DNA of 53,308 bases from Laspinema olomoucense D3b (GCF_025370785.1 NZ_JAMXFA010000043.1:1-53308); one strand, 5' to 3'. Counted from the first letter of the stretch, positions 1 to 10,044 are shown. The notes: generated by a model not told the origin, from the letters alone. Translations and numbers: made by a program.

Positions 1-314
1 CTTGCTTCGCGCTCTTCCCTCCTTCGGCTGATGGACATTTCTTATTTTCCTCTGCCTAGAGTGACAAAAGAGGGATAGGCGGCGTCCTAGAGTTGGAAAA
101 GACTGCTAGAACCAGAGTAGAATTTAATCGCAGATTCGTTGAACATTTCTGGGTAATACGGTAAAATAAAGCGACTAGAGTCGGATGCAGTAATCATCCA
201 TTCCAGTTTGGAGCCTTTCTGCTTGCCTTTGAGACTTCCTTTCTTGGTTGCCGAGGTCGGCAAAAAATGAGGCTTTAAAGCTCCAGGTGAAGCATCCAAT
301 ACAACTCTGTTCGT

Positions 315-337
315 GTGCTTAGAGAAACTCTAAGCAC
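315..337. repeat. Perfect 10-bp inverted repeat (hairpin)
   Basis: GTGCTTAGAG at 315-324 is followed by a 3-nt loop and its exact reverse complement at 328-337. A stem this tight with a triloop suggests a transcribed hairpin or a terminator. No gene on either strand clearly ends here. Confidence 0.6.
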
Positions 338-430
338 TTTGCGGGATACCGCCTCTGTTACCTTAACGGGTAATAGTGCTGTCGTAGCATTGTCCGGGAA
401 AACCCGGGAAAATGTCGCGTAAATGTATCA

Positions 431-468
431 GGCAGGTCAAACCATAGCATGACCTGCCTTCTGTTTTT
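431..468 (+). terminator. Rho-independent-like terminator
   Basis: GGCAGGTCA at 431-439 pairs exactly with TGACCTGCC at 450-458. The tract after it (459-468) is TTCTGTTTTT, the expected layout for intrinsic termination on the plus strand. It lies about 70 bases upstream of the gene at 526 and would insulate that gene from read-through. Confidence 0.55.
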
Positions 469-525
469 CTAGCCGCTATCGTTAGAAAAGACCTTATTAT
501 TGCTATCGGATCCAAATCACAGGCT

Positions 526-1392
526 ATGGCAAGACCCCTCGAACTCATTGACCAGGACATTGCAGAGCTAGAACAGGCAGCGCAAGACCTAGCGGGACAA
601 TTTCAGAAGACCTACAGGCATTATTTAACGACCTTGGGACAAGCAGTGCGACAGCAACTGGTCTTAGCGGGCTATCATATTTGCACCCAAGGATATCCCG
701 AGCATTTTCTGGACTTATCCTTATCCCAGAAGCAACAACTGCAATCCCAACTGAGGTTGATCGTCAAGAAAGCAGAAGCTGAGGCGATCGCCCTCGTTGA
801 AGACCCCAACCCCGAAGATAGCCCAGTTGTCCTGATCGTCGAAGGTCTTTCCGAACAGGGAACCCCTCCCGAGGACATTACCCTCGTTGAAGAGGAACAG
901 GAACTCACTCCCCTGGAAGAAATTGCCGACCCCGAAAATTTATCCAATTGGCAAGATCGGATAGAATCGGGAATTGTCCAACTGTTGCAACAAGTCTCCC
1001 ATGAAACCAACCAGGTCCTGCGCGCTGCTGGAATTGGGTCCAAAAACGTTCCTGCCATGTTGCTAGAAGCCGCCGAAAAACTGCCCAATAGTGAGGCGAT
1101 CGGAGGGCCACCGAATCTAGTCACCCTGACCCTAGAAGCGCAAGGGACCGACGAGTTACCCCAAATGCCCGGTTTAGCCTCCCTACTCAAAGGGCCGGTT
1201 CATATCATGGCCGTTCATTTAAGATTAACCGATCTAGAATTTGCCGACTCCCGGCTGAGTGCATCCCGAGGACAAATTCGCAGCCTCTCGGGACGGCTAA
1301 ATTCACTCAAACGAGACTATCATCAAAAACAACGAGAACGAGCGATCGCCCAAGCAGAAGCTGCATGGCGTTCAAGCTGGTTTGAAGACTAA
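526..1392 (+). CDS. Cyanobacterial conserved hypothetical protein upstream of recG
   Basis: This is a 288-residue soluble, acidic protein with no signal peptide and no membrane segment. The N-terminal ~100 residues and the C-terminal ~50 residues are heptad-rich and probably helical or coiled coil. The middle (about residues 95-135) is rich in Glu and Pro. I do not recognise a named domain. The stop codon lies only 18 bases before the recG start and both genes run in the same direction, so co-transcription is likely. A role linked to DNA repair is only inferred from this position. Confidence 0.8.
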   Translation: MARPLELIDQDIAELEQAAQDLAGQFQKTYRHYLTTLGQAVRQQLVLAGYHICTQGYPEHFLDLSLSQKQQLQSQLRLIVKKAEAEAIALVEDPNPEDSPVVLIVEGLSEQGTPPEDITLVEEEQELTPLEEIADPENLSNWQDRIESGIVQLLQQVSHETNQVLRAAGIGSKNVPAMLLEAAEKLPNSEAIGGPPNLVTLTLEAQGTDELPQMPGLASLLKGPVHIMAVHLRLTDLEFADSRLSASRGQIRSLSGRLNSLKRDYHQKQRERAIAQAEAAWRSSWFED

Positions 1393-1410
1393 TCAGGTAG
1401 GGGGGAAACC

Positions 1411-3933
1411 GTGAACGCAGAATCACTAGATTGGGGTCGATTGCAAAAAGCCTTGTCTGTCGAAGCACAACGCGGATTTACTGATGTTGTCGGCAGTCAA
1501 TATCGCTTTAGCGAATTTCTTCAAATTAGTTTAAAAGACTCCCCTGCCAATCTCGTCTCGGCAGATCTTCGCCGCTGGCAAAGCATAGCCGCAGAATTTG
1601 GTCGATATCCAGAACTGAACCTCGAAAAGCGACAAGCCTTAGTGTCAGATACCCGCAGGTTTCTTCTGGATATGGAACGAATTTGTAGCAAAACTCCACT
1701 TCCCCAGAATGGCACTGCCCAACAAAACCGACTTGTAGAACAACCTCCCACCTCACCGCTGCGATCGCGCAGCCTCTCCCCCGCAGAAACCCTCTCAACC
1801 ACCCCCTATAATACCACCCGTTCCACTTCCCCAGTCTCCCTCAACCAAGCCTTAAGTCAAGTTAGCGGCATTGGAACACGCAACGCCGACAAGTTAGCCA
1901 AATTAGGGCTTTATACTATCTACGATCTCCTATACAACTTCCCTCGGGACCATATTGATTATGCCCGCCAGGTGAATATCAAAGAACTGGAAGCTGGAGA
2001 AACAGTCACTATTATTGGGACAGTCAAACGATGTGATTGCTTTAGCAGTCCGCGCAATCCGAAATTAACTATTTTAAATCTGGTTATTAAAGATAGTACC
2101 GGGCAAATTAAACTCAGTCGCTTTTTTGCCGGAAGGCAAAGCAATCGCGGGTGGCAAGAAATTCAAAAGCGAACGTATCCGACAGGTGCAGTGGTTGCCG
2201 CATCGGGGTTAGTCAAAAGCAGTAAATATGGCGTCTCCCTGGATAATCCCCAAATTGAAGTGCTGGATGAAAGCGGCACTATTGAATCCCTTAACGTTGG
2301 ACGAGTTGTCCCCGTTTATGCATTAACCGAAGGGATTACCGCCGATGTTGTGAGAAAAGGGGTACAGAGTGTGATATCCCATGTGGGTTTACTGGGTGAC
2401 CCTCTGCCGGATAGCCTGCGATCGCGCTATCAACTCATGGGATTGCAGGATGCTGTTTCTCAAATCCACTTTCCGCGCGATCGGGACATCCTCGAAGAAG
2501 CGCGTCGCCGCCTCGTCTTCGATGAATTCTTCTACCTGCAACTCGGACTCCTCCATCGTCGCCAAGGGCTTCGAGACACCCAAACCGGCGCAATCTTATC
2601 CGGGAAAGGCAAATTAATCAATAAATTTTATAAACTCCTCCCCTTTAAACTCACCCATGCTCAACAGCGAGTCATTGCCGAAATTCTCGAAGACTTGCAA
2701 AAACCCAAACCCATGAACCGCCTCGTCCAAGGGGATGTCGGTGCCGGTAAAACCGTCGTTGCCGTCGTTGCCATCTTAGCCGCCATTCAAGCCGGATATC
2801 AAGCCGCATTCATGGCACCCACGGAAGTATTAGCCGAACAACATTATAAAAAATTAGTCAGTTGGTTTAACCTCCTGCATCTCCCCGTCGAACTCCTCAC
2901 CGGGTCCACAAAAACGGCCAAACGCAAACAAATTCTCCCCCAATTAGAAACCGGAGAATTACCCGTTTTAGTCGGGACCCATGCCTTAATTCAAGACCCG
3001 GTAAACTTCCACAAACTGGGACTAATCGTCATCGATGAACAGCATCGATTTGGAGTAGGACAACGGGCGAAACTGCAACAAAAAGGGGAAGATCCTCATG
3101 TTTTAACCATGACCGCCACTCCCATTCCCCGAACCCTGGCACTTACCTTACATGGGGATTTAGATGTCAGTCAAATCGATGAATTGCCACCGGGAAGACA
3201 AGCGATTCAAACCACGATTTTCTCGGGGAAAGAACGCACCCATGCTTATGATTTAATCAAGCGGGAAGTGGTGCAAGGACGGCAAGTTTATGTGGTGTTG
3301 CCATTAGTGGAAGAATCGGAGAAATTAGATTTAAAATCGGCAATAGAAGAATATCAAAGACTGCAAGAGGTGATTTTCCCAGAATTTAAAGTGGGATTGC
3401 TGCATGGCAGGATGAGTTCAGCAGAAAAAGAAGAGGCGATCGGACTATTTCGCGATGGATATACCCAAATCTTAGTCTCTACCACCGTAGTTGAGGTGGG
3501 GGTAGACGTTCCTAATGCCACCGTCATGCTCATCGAAAATGCCGAACGATTTGGATTATCACAATTGCACCAATTGCGAGGAAGAGTTGGACGGGGTGCA
3601 GAGAAATCCTATTGTATCTTAATGACCCATCCCAAAGCCACTACCGATGCGCGCGATCGCCTCAACGTCATGGAACAATCACAAGATGGGTTTTTCATCG
3701 CTGAAATGGATATGAGATTGCGCGGACCCGGAGAAGTCATGGGAACGAAACAATCGGGACTCCCTGATTTTGTCTTAGCGAGTTTAGTTGAGGATAAAGA
3801 AATATTAATTTTAGCGAGGGATGCAGCAGAAAAAGTTATTAAGAAAGACCCAATCTTGGAAAGATGGCCGGTGTTAAAAAGTGAGTTAGATAAGCGGTAT
3901 GAGAAGTTGTTAGGCGGGGCGATTTTGACGTAG
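1411..3933 (+). CDS. recG: ATP-dependent DNA helicase RecG
   Basis: RecG is a superfamily 2 helicase that remodels stalled replication forks and branched DNA such as Holliday junctions. The 840 residues show a cyanobacterial N-terminal extension (about 1-145), the wedge/OB-fold region (about 150-290), Walker A GDVGAGKT at 441-448, the DEQH box at 542-545, TATPIPRT at 568-575 and a C-terminal QLRGRVGRG helicase motif. The protein is longer than E. coli RecG (about 690 residues) because of the N-terminal extension. The start is GTG at 1411, preceded by a purine-rich GGGGGGAAA ribosome-binding region. It converges on the STAND operon, with a hairpin between the two. Confidence 0.97.
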   Translation: MNAESLDWGRLQKALSVEAQRGFTDVVGSQYRFSEFLQISLKDSPANLVSADLRRWQSIAAEFGRYPELNLEKRQALVSDTRRFLLDMERICSKTPLPQNGTAQQNRLVEQPPTSPLRSRSLSPAETLSTTPYNTTRSTSPVSLNQALSQVSGIGTRNADKLAKLGLYTIYDLLYNFPRDHIDYARQVNIKELEAGETVTIIGTVKRCDCFSSPRNPKLTILNLVIKDSTGQIKLSRFFAGRQSNRGWQEIQKRTYPTGAVVAASGLVKSSKYGVSLDNPQIEVLDESGTIESLNVGRVVPVYALTEGITADVVRKGVQSVISHVGLLGDPLPDSLRSRYQLMGLQDAVSQIHFPRDRDILEEARRRLVFDEFFYLQLGLLHRRQGLRDTQTGAILSGKGKLINKFYKLLPFKLTHAQQRVIAEILEDLQKPKPMNRLVQGDVGAGKTVVAVVAILAAIQAGYQAAFMAPTEVLAEQHYKKLVSWFNLLHLPVELLTGSTKTAKRKQILPQLETGELPVLVGTHALIQDPVNFHKLGLIVIDEQHRFGVGQRAKLQQKGEDPHVLTMTATPIPRTLALTLHGDLDVSQIDELPPGRQAIQTTIFSGKERTHAYDLIKREVVQGRQVYVVLPLVEESEKLDLKSAIEEYQRLQEVIFPEFKVGLLHGRMSSAEKEEAIGLFRDGYTQILVSTTVVEVGVDVPNATVMLIENAERFGLSQLHQLRGRVGRGAEKSYCILMTHPKATTDARDRLNVMEQSQDGFFIAEMDMRLRGPGEVMGTKQSGLPDFVLASLVEDKEILILARDAAEKVIKKDPILERWPVLKSELDKRYEKLLGGAILT

Positions 3934-3944
3934 GAGAAAACAAA

Positions 3945-3976
3945 GGGGTGAGGAGGGCGATTAAGCCCTCTTCCCC
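3945..3976. terminator. Bidirectional hairpin between recG and the STAND gene
   Basis: GAGGGC at 3953-3958 and GCCCTC at 3965-3970 form a perfect stem with loop GATTAA. Flanking GGGG (3945-3948) and CCCC (3973-3976) can extend it. It lies in the 53-bp gap between two convergent genes, where a shared terminator is expected, although the T-tract is weak. Confidence 0.5.
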
Positions 3977-3986
3977 TCATCCCAGA

Positions 3987-6900
3987 TTACGGATTTTCCG
4001 GCCAACAGCGATCCAGTAACTCCTGAATTTGCAATTTGCGTCCTTTACTGTCTTGTGGCGGCGTTTCAAATACGGCTAATCCGTGAAAAATAGGGAGATG
4101 ACCCAAGGGCGGATTCTCAAAATTGGGTCTAGCATAACCCAGATAGAACCAGCGATTTGTTGTATCATTAAATCGTTCTTCAACTAACCATTTAGAATTT
4201 AACTGTTTCCATCCGACGCGATCATACATGGTTTCCCAATTTTTTCCGGTTTCTTGATAAATTTTGTTCTGAACACTCACTCCCAAGGTCCCCCCACTCG
4301 CAGCAACCCACAAATCATCAATGAGTGTTAATTCTTGACAAGAGAACTGTTTATACTCATCAGGATTGAAATATCCTTGCTTTTCAGATTCGGGACCTGC
4401 TATCGAAAGGAGTAATTCATAAGTCTCCTTATCCGCTTTTTCCCATTCCCTGTTTGCTAAATGTTCCTGGAGAATACTATAGTCAAAGGGGGTTTGGGAG
4501 TCTGCAATTAAAGTAGACAAGACTCGACGGACGCTTACCGGATCGCGATTCCGAGCAAAAGTGATAACTGTTCTTTTTTCAGCTTCTAATTTAATGGTCA
4601 ACTCTTCTAAGCGTTGTGCATTTTCTACCGCTTGATTTTTTTGAGCTTCGAGTTGTTGATTAACTTGTTCTCTCTCATCCTGTTGGGTTTTTAAATCCGC
4701 AGCTAATTGACGAGATTGAACGGCTAAAACCACTGCACCACCAGCTAAAATAGCTAAACCGATGCCAGCGGCAAAGGTGGCTTTAAGCTGCCGTTTTAAT
4801 ACTAAATTTAACTGGCGATCGCTTTGTTCCTTTTCAGCTTGAGCCTTTTTCAAATCCTCCTTAAGTTTAGCGATGTTTTCCTCATTTTTCGCACGCACAA
4901 AAGACACCAAATAGTCATGAACTAATTGATATCGATTCGCCGGAGATTCAGGTAACATAAATACCAGACCTGACTTAACAAATACATAAAGTATTAAATT
5001 CAACCGCTCAGGTTCATCCAGCAAATTAGTCGTTAATCCTTTCAAGTCCGTTTCCAAGTCGGCCCGAGTTTTGAGAGGACGAGTATAATTTTCATCGGTG
5101 AGCAAATATAAAATCAGTTCAGCAAACTCTTTATTTTCCTTGCCACAATCTCGGACCACTTCTTCTAAATATCGGTGGACCAGTTGTTCTTTCGGGTTAG
5201 GTGCAAGTTGCCGATATTCTGCCAAGGTTGTCATATTATCGCTTTGTAGTTGTGCACCGACAATCTGCAACTCAATGGGACGGACTGCTTTTAACTTATT
5301 AGCTAAATCTGTGACAACTGCCTCGATTAATCGGCCTTCTAAAGGGAAATGCGCCCGATCGCTCAAACTGCGAATAATGTCCACCGCATCTGCCGGTAAA
5401 AAATTTCCGACGGCATATAGCGTATTCTTACTCAGGATATCCGAGTTGATTGCCTCAAATCCAGGTTGGGAATTATAGTGCAACAAATAATGAATATAAT
5501 CCTCTCGGAGAGAGAGTACCACCTTAACAAAAGGAATCTGAAAACAACTCGCCAAAAACTCAAAGAATTTCTGGCGCTTTTCGGATTCCTTACAAACAAA
5601 GAAAAACTCTTCAAATTGATCGAAAATCAGTACGGTTAGCAGGTGATTCGATTCATTTTGACGCAACTGTTCCAGGACCCTATCCACCGTATCAGGAATG
5701 GCGTCAATCTGCATCCCTCGTTGTGCCAGGGCCTCACGCAGTAATTGACCCAAGGTTTTCACCCAATCCGTGTATAGGCGTTGGGAAACGGGTAATATAT
5801 CCCGATCGCCAATCCCAGTTTGTTTCAATGCTGGCAGCAATCCCGCTTGCACCAGAGAACTTTTCCCCACCCCCGAAGGACCGTGAATCACCGTTAATTT
5901 GTATTGGGTACTGCCGATCCGTTGGATTAACCGTTCTAGATCCTTTTGTCGTCCCGAGGCGAGAATTTCTCGGGCTACACTTCCGGGAGACTCCATTGGC
6001 ATCGGTTGCGATCGCGCTTGTCGTTGCGGTTCCAACCGTCCTGCACCAATGAACGCCCGCAACCCAAATTGCTGCTCAATTGAGAGTCGTTCTTGCTTGC
6101 GATCAAATGCGGACACATACTGCGATTGCTTGTAATATAGCGATCGTAACTCCTCCAAAATTTCAATATATAAATGTGGATTATCCGCCGGGTCACCCTT
6201 TACCGCCTCTTCCAAACGATCGTGGGCCTCCTCTTCTTCCCCTAACTGCCGCAAACTTCGCGCCAACAGCAGCAAATATAATCCCTGGTGCTGTTGTCCT
6301 TGTTGGGTGTTGGTGACTAAAATTTCTAGGGCCTTTTCGGCGAGTTCTTTCGCATGGTCCCAGTTCTGCTGATGTAGGGCAACTTGTGCTAAAAATCCAT
6401 AATCTCGCGCCAACTGCACGGTATTCCCTGATGTTTGGTGTAATTTTATCGCACTTTGCGCCAGTTTTTGCAAACTGGCATAATCATTCAACTGCCGGAA
6501 GGTTTCCCCAAGCTGACCGATAAATTGGGCTACTAAGTCCGGTCTTCCTGCTGCATCGAAGGAATCTAGGCACTGTTGAAACACCGACTGTGCTTGCTTC
6601 CAGCAGAGCTCACTATTGCCTCGATCCAGTTCTGCCGTGCGAGCGTAACACAATCCGATATGATAAAGAACTGCTGCGGCCCGTTCCTGAGCCCCTTTGG
6701 CATCTTGTTGTTGCCACAATTGCAAACTGTGCTGATAGTAATTTAACGCCTCATCTATGCGATCGCACGTATAAGCCTCGCGCCCCCAGACGAACGGCAA
6801 AGTCGCGGCTAAGGTAGGATTCAAGGGCTGACGAGCTTTTTCCAAATCCTGCAAAGCTAAGGTCATCTCAAACGGATAGCGCTTGCGAAAAATCTCCTTA

Positions 6901-7448
6901 TTGGCCACAAAACGTTGATTGCCCGCAGCAAATACCTCCACAAACAGGCGATCGGTCTCTTCTGTCAGCGCGGCTAACAAATCCTCTGGTGCGATCGCAA
7001 ATTCACTCAAACTCGCCCAACTTTCAAAATCCGGGGCTAACCGCGTCAACTGAACTGATACCTCATCATTGATCCAAAAAATGACGGGAAAGGGGCAGTT
7101 TTTTCTAAATTCCTCTCTCACCTGGTTGAGAGAAGTCAGCACCACATCTAAGGCAGCCGCTGATTCCAAACCAAAAATCATCACAGCATCCGGAATTTCA
7201 TCACCGAGGCGCTCTCTCAAACTGGAATATACTTGTTTTACCGTCGGTTCTAGGACAATCTCCCGGATATTTAAGGTACATTGTTCTCGCAGTTGTTGCA
7301 CCAGGACATCACGCAACGTCCCATAATTACACCGGACCAACATCAGCTTAAATTGCCCTCGGGACATTTCCACCGCCCAGATCAGTTCGGCCAACGCCTG
7401 CTGATTTTGATTGATGGCATCCCCCTCAACGATGATAGTTTCACTCAT
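3987..7448 (-). CDS. TPR-STAND NTPase with C-terminal GUN4-like domain
   Basis: The protein has 1153 residues. Residues 1-170 form a P-loop-less alpha/beta domain ending in a PVIFW...APDFESW stretch of the kind seen in STAND-type proteins. Residues 220-460 are TPR-like helices. An AAA/STAND module follows, with Walker A GPSGVGKSS at 523-531 and Walker B LIFDQFEEFF at 607-616. A coiled coil (about 855-885), one membrane helix (about 892-910) and a second coiled coil (913-965) come next. Residues about 989-1130 match GUN4 in order: a helical start, the GYFNPDE and GVSVQ segments, DRVGW and GHLP. GUN4 domains bind porphyrins such as Mg-protoporphyrin. Its ATG overlaps the upstream ATPase stop (ATGA). 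A membrane-anchored signalling STAND protein sensing a tetrapyrrole is inference; the domain calls are from motifs. Confidence 0.85.
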   Translation of the reverse strand: MSETIIVEGDAINQNQQALAELIWAVEMSRGQFKLMLVRCNYGTLRDVLVQQLREQCTLNIREIVLEPTVKQVYSSLRERLGDEIPDAVMIFGLESAAALDVVLTSLNQVREEFRKNCPFPVIFWINDEVSVQLTRLAPDFESWASLSEFAIAPEDLLAALTEETDRLFVEVFAAGNQRFVANKEIFRKRYPFEMTLALQDLEKARQPLNPTLAATLPFVWGREAYTCDRIDEALNYYQHSLQLWQQQDAKGAQERAAAVLYHIGLCYARTAELDRGNSELCWKQAQSVFQQCLDSFDAAGRPDLVAQFIGQLGETFRQLNDYASLQKLAQSAIKLHQTSGNTVQLARDYGFLAQVALHQQNWDHAKELAEKALEILVTNTQQGQQHQGLYLLLLARSLRQLGEEEEAHDRLEEAVKGDPADNPHLYIEILEELRSLYYKQSQYVSAFDRKQERLSIEQQFGLRAFIGAGRLEPQRQARSQPMPMESPGSVAREILASGRQKDLERLIQRIGSTQYKLTVIHGPSGVGKSSLVQAGLLPALKQTGIGDRDILPVSQRLYTDWVKTLGQLLREALAQRGMQIDAIPDTVDRVLEQLRQNESNHLLTVLIFDQFEEFFFVCKESEKRQKFFEFLASCFQIPFVKVVLSLREDYIHYLLHYNSQPGFEAINSDILSKNTLYAVGNFLPADAVDIIRSLSDRAHFPLEGRLIEAVVTDLANKLKAVRPIELQIVGAQLQSDNMTTLAEYRQLAPNPKEQLVHRYLEEVVRDCGKENKEFAELILYLLTDENYTRPLKTRADLETDLKGLTTNLLDEPERLNLILYVFVKSGLVFMLPESPANRYQLVHDYLVSFVRAKNEENIAKLKEDLKKAQAEKEQSDRQLNLVLKRQLKATFAAGIGLAILAGGAVVLAVQSRQLAADLKTQQDEREQVNQQLEAQKNQAVENAQRLEELTIKLEAEKRTVITFARNRDPVSVRRVLSTLIADSQTPFDYSILQEHLANREWEKADKETYELLLSIAGPESEKQGYFNPDEYKQFSCQELTLIDDLWVAASGGTLGVSVQNKIYQETGKNWETMYDRVGWKQLNSKWLVEERFNDTTNRWFYLGYARPNFENPPLGHLPIFHGLAVFETPPQDSKGRKLQIQELLDRCWPENP

Positions 7449-8800
7449 GAAAGCAACTCCTTCGCTTCTGCCAACAGGGGATTAACATCAAACCAAGACT
7501 CGGACGCATCTCGATACTCGTAAACGAACATACTGCGAATTAAGGTCTGATATCCATCATCACCGGCCACCTTTTTCTCCTCTCTCACCCGCCGCAATAA
7601 TTTCCACTCCGCATCGGTTACCGCTAAAATCCGGGCATTGCGATAGAGGGAAATTACATCCTCTAGGGTTTTGCCAGTCAGGGGCAATTGCCGTTGTTTT
7701 TTAATCCCATCGTTGAGCATTCGCAGCACATTCCGTACATGACCCCCACTGACTCGGCATAAACGATCAAGGGTCTGGTGGTTCTCAAAAATGACGGTCA
7801 TTTTTTCCAGGCGCTGTTCGGGGGTGAGATCCGGAAAAGCTCGGGCGAGGAGCATTTGGCGCAGGAGGTTCATGCCTTCCGTATGTTCACTGCCATCTCG
7901 GGATTGGACTGGCACCATCGGCAGAACATGGGGTTCAACGATAAAGCGCTCAATCAGGGTCCCGAAGTCATTGGAGAATCGTAAGGCGAGGGGAATCGTA
8001 TAAACCAGGTGGCAGTGGAGCGCTCGCAACTGTTCACCGCGATCGACAAATAGGTATTCTTGTTGGGGGCGTCCCCAAGGTTTGGGGGAACTATCCACCT
8101 TGTCCAGATTATCGACGATCGCCACCAGTCCTTTTTTGCCCTGCTGCTTCAGCTTGGCGATCGCCGGTTCGAGCAATTCTTTATTAATCGCCTCAATAAT
8201 CCCATTGGTTTGGGGTTCCAGATATCCTCTTAATTTACTGCGCAGATCGGGACTGGCTTTCACCTTAGCAGTAATTTTGGCAATCCCCATTGCGACAACC
8301 GTCACCCCTTCCTGATTGGCGGTGATTTGAGCTGGACCTATCGTGCCGCCTACTTCATCTAATTTAATTTCTGTTTGTAACAGTTTCGCCGCCCCTTGGA
8401 GGATGCTTTTCAGGCGTTTGGGTTCTTCTAGGGTGAGGCGATCGAGACTTTCACTGACTCGTTTGGCGATCGCCAACAAAATATCCCCCACATCCACGTC
8501 GCCCATTTCCAAGTCTTTAGACGACTCGAAATAGACCACGTGAAAGCCCTCCCGTTCTAACTCCGCCTTGAGACGCAATAACTCCGTGGACTTCCCGCAG
8601 CCGATATGTCCTGTGAACAATTGGCAGGTGGGTTCTTCTGGGGACCAGAGGGTAATATTATCCCTTAAATCCTCAATAATTTGGCCCCCGCGCACGGAGG
8701 AAAAATCAATATAATATTGCTGATCCAGTTCCGAATCTTCGACAAACAGAGTCTTACTCGGATTTGTAGCATCAAAGAATTGCTTTAAATCAACCATCAT
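7445..8800 (-). CDS. AAA-type P-loop ATPase, partner of the STAND-GUN4 protein
   Basis: This 451-residue soluble ATPase has Walker A GHIGCGKST at residues 64-72 and a Walker B-like LVAIVDNLDKV at 225-235. The helical C-terminal half carries a conserved-looking SGGHVRNVLRML segment typical of AAA+ lid domains. The family is recognisable by its opening DFSSVRGG and FTGHIGCGKST motifs and, as I recall it, occurs in cyanobacteria next to TPR-STAND proteins. Its stop overlaps the next start by 4 bp, so the two proteins are translationally coupled and probably work together. Two ATG codons lie in tandem at the start (8800 and 8797). The substrate is unknown. Confidence 0.85.
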   Translation of the reverse strand: MMVDLKQFFDATNPSKTLFVEDSELDQQYYIDFSSVRGGQIIEDLRDNITLWSPEEPTCQLFTGHIGCGKSTELLRLKAELEREGFHVVYFESSKDLEMGDVDVGDILLAIAKRVSESLDRLTLEEPKRLKSILQGAAKLLQTEIKLDEVGGTIGPAQITANQEGVTVVAMGIAKITAKVKASPDLRSKLRGYLEPQTNGIIEAINKELLEPAIAKLKQQGKKGLVAIVDNLDKVDSSPKPWGRPQQEYLFVDRGEQLRALHCHLVYTIPLALRFSNDFGTLIERFIVEPHVLPMVPVQSRDGSEHTEGMNLLRQMLLARAFPDLTPEQRLEKMTVIFENHQTLDRLCRVSGGHVRNVLRMLNDGIKKQRQLPLTGKTLEDVISLYRNARILAVTDAEWKLLRRVREEKKVAGDDGYQTLIRSMFVYEYRDASESWFDVNPLLAEAKELLS

Positions 8801-9282
8801 AATGCTGGCCCTGTTAATGAGGGATAAAACCCGCCTGATGGGGGTTAGGGGCTAGATGCCGACCTGATGGTTATTTTCAGCTTGAGATCTGAGTCTTCGG
8901 GACAGTTTAAATAAGATTAATGCAAACTGTTTTATGCTTCTGTCTTACTCTCTTCAAACTGCAATTGTCAAGAGATAAATTAATAAGTTTTAATAAAAAT
9001 AAGCGGAGTGAATACACTTATAAAAAGTAGTGTTTAAATGAGATATTGTAGAAAATCGAGACAGGGTAAAGACTTTACAAACCAGTAACCCAAACAACTG
9101 CCTCAAGTGAAATGTGAAGAAAGGATAAAGCCCTGAAACGGGTCTCCTCAGCCCTAAAACAGTTAGGGGCCAAAGACTAAGAACTATGGGTTCGCATCAA
9201 TAGGGCTTACCACAACTTCCCAGACTCTAGCCCCTAACTTCAGGGTTGAGGCAACTACATTGCTAAAGAGAGCAAAATGTAA
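8801..9282. other. Intergenic region upstream of the ATPase-STAND operon
   Basis: No gene is seen. It should hold the operon promoter (right-to-left) and the 3' end of the cpcG transcript. A small hairpin, CCCTAA/TTAGGG with a 5-nt loop, lies at 9152-9168. A longer inverted repeat pairs 9161-9170 with 9230-9239. The central part (about 8930-9060) is AT-rich, as expected for a promoter, but no -35/-10 pair stands out. Confidence 0.5.
9161..9239. repeat. Inverted repeat downstream of cpcG
   Basis: AGTTAGGGGC (9161-9170) and GCCCCTAACT (9230-9239) are exact reverse complements 59 bases apart. The left arm can instead pair with CCCTAA at 9152-9157. Position just after cpcG suggests an mRNA 3'-end structure or terminator, but there is no T-run. 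Confidence 0.45.
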
Positions 9283-10044
9283 TTACTTCTTACGGGGAAC
9301 CAACGCTTCGTAATTCATATTGAACGTAGAAACGCGGGTCGGGGGGTTACCTTTCCCGTTGTTCAGGTTACGAGCCATATCCATATAGAGGGACGGATCC
9401 CCTGCGCGAGCCACCTTGTCTTGGGGAACGTAGCGACGCACTTGGCTTTGCCAGATGATTTGTGGGAAGCCCAACTGAGCGCGATGGTATTCGCCATAAC
9501 GGGGGGTCTTCAGGTTAAAGGGAGTTTCACCTTTAGCCTGTTGGGGTAGAATCCGGCGACGCTGATAAGGAACCGTGTTGTAACCAAAGCTGTTCAGGTA
9601 TTCTTCGCTATCGAGTACGGCATCGATAAAGCCTTGGACACCCTTAGTCGCGATCACGATAGACCATGCAATTTTTTCGCGTTCGTTGTAAACGTCGCGT
9701 CCTAAAATGCGTTGGACGCAAATTTCGGCGAAACGGTAGTTGCTGTTGGTCTCGTAGTTGAGCCGAATGAAGGCATCCGAGGTAGCCAAAGCGCGAATGA
9801 AATCACGAACTGTGATTTGACCATATCTCAGTTGAGATTCCGCGAAGGTTTGGCGGTTGCTCTTGAGGATTTGGTGTTCGCTGAACACTTGGCGGTAGCT
9901 GGCCCAAATTACCTCATCCATCTCGGTAGGAGAGGGGAGGTTTTCGGTGGTATAGATTTTGGGTTGCTCATCGCTTCCCACTTCATATCCAGCAACCCGC
10001 TGGTTTTGGCTCTTAGGAGCGTACTGTAACAAAGGTAATGCCAC
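9283..10044 (-). CDS. cpcG: Phycobilisome rod-core linker polypeptide CpcG
   Basis: CpcG anchors phycocyanin rods to the allophycocyanin core of the phycobilisome on the thylakoid surface. The 253-residue protein opens with [21 protein letters not shown], a classic CpcG start, followed by the PBS linker domain (about residues 15-150) with the [16 protein letters not shown] and [11 protein letters not shown] stretches. The C-terminal region has the [13 protein letters not shown] segment of core-binding CpcG proteins. The length is usual for the family. The start is GTG, with GGAG about 8 bases upstream. It lies downstream of the cpcS lyase and the HExxH gene, on the same strand, with a 265-bp gap before it. 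Confidence 0.95.
   Translation of the reverse strand: MALPLLQYAPKSQNQRVAGYEVGSDEQPKIYTTENLPSPTEMDEVIWASYRQVFSEHQILKSNRQTFAESQLRYGQITVRDFIRALATSDAFIRLNYETNSNYRFAEICVQRILGRDVYNEREKIAWSIVIATKGVQGFIDAVLDSEEYLNSFGYNTVPYQRRRILPQQAKGETPFNLKTPRYGEYHRAQLGFPQIIWQSQVRRYVPQDKVARAGDPSLYMDMARNLNNGKGNPPTRVSTFNMNYEALVPRKK

Larger units (their letters stand above)
1..525. other. Non-coding leader of the window
   Basis: I see no gene I can support in this stretch. It contains a perfect 10-bp hairpin (315-337), a short CCGGG/CCCGG hairpin near 392-405 and a terminator-like hairpin at 431-458. A 70-residue minus-strand reading frame near 87-299 has no recognisable motif. The first 80 bases may belong to a repeat or a gene outside the window. 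Confidence 0.5.

Noticed and set aside
87-299. 70-residue minus-strand reading frame
   Set aside because: No motif, no clear Shine-Dalgarno sequence, and it may be a chance frame or a fragment of something beyond the window.
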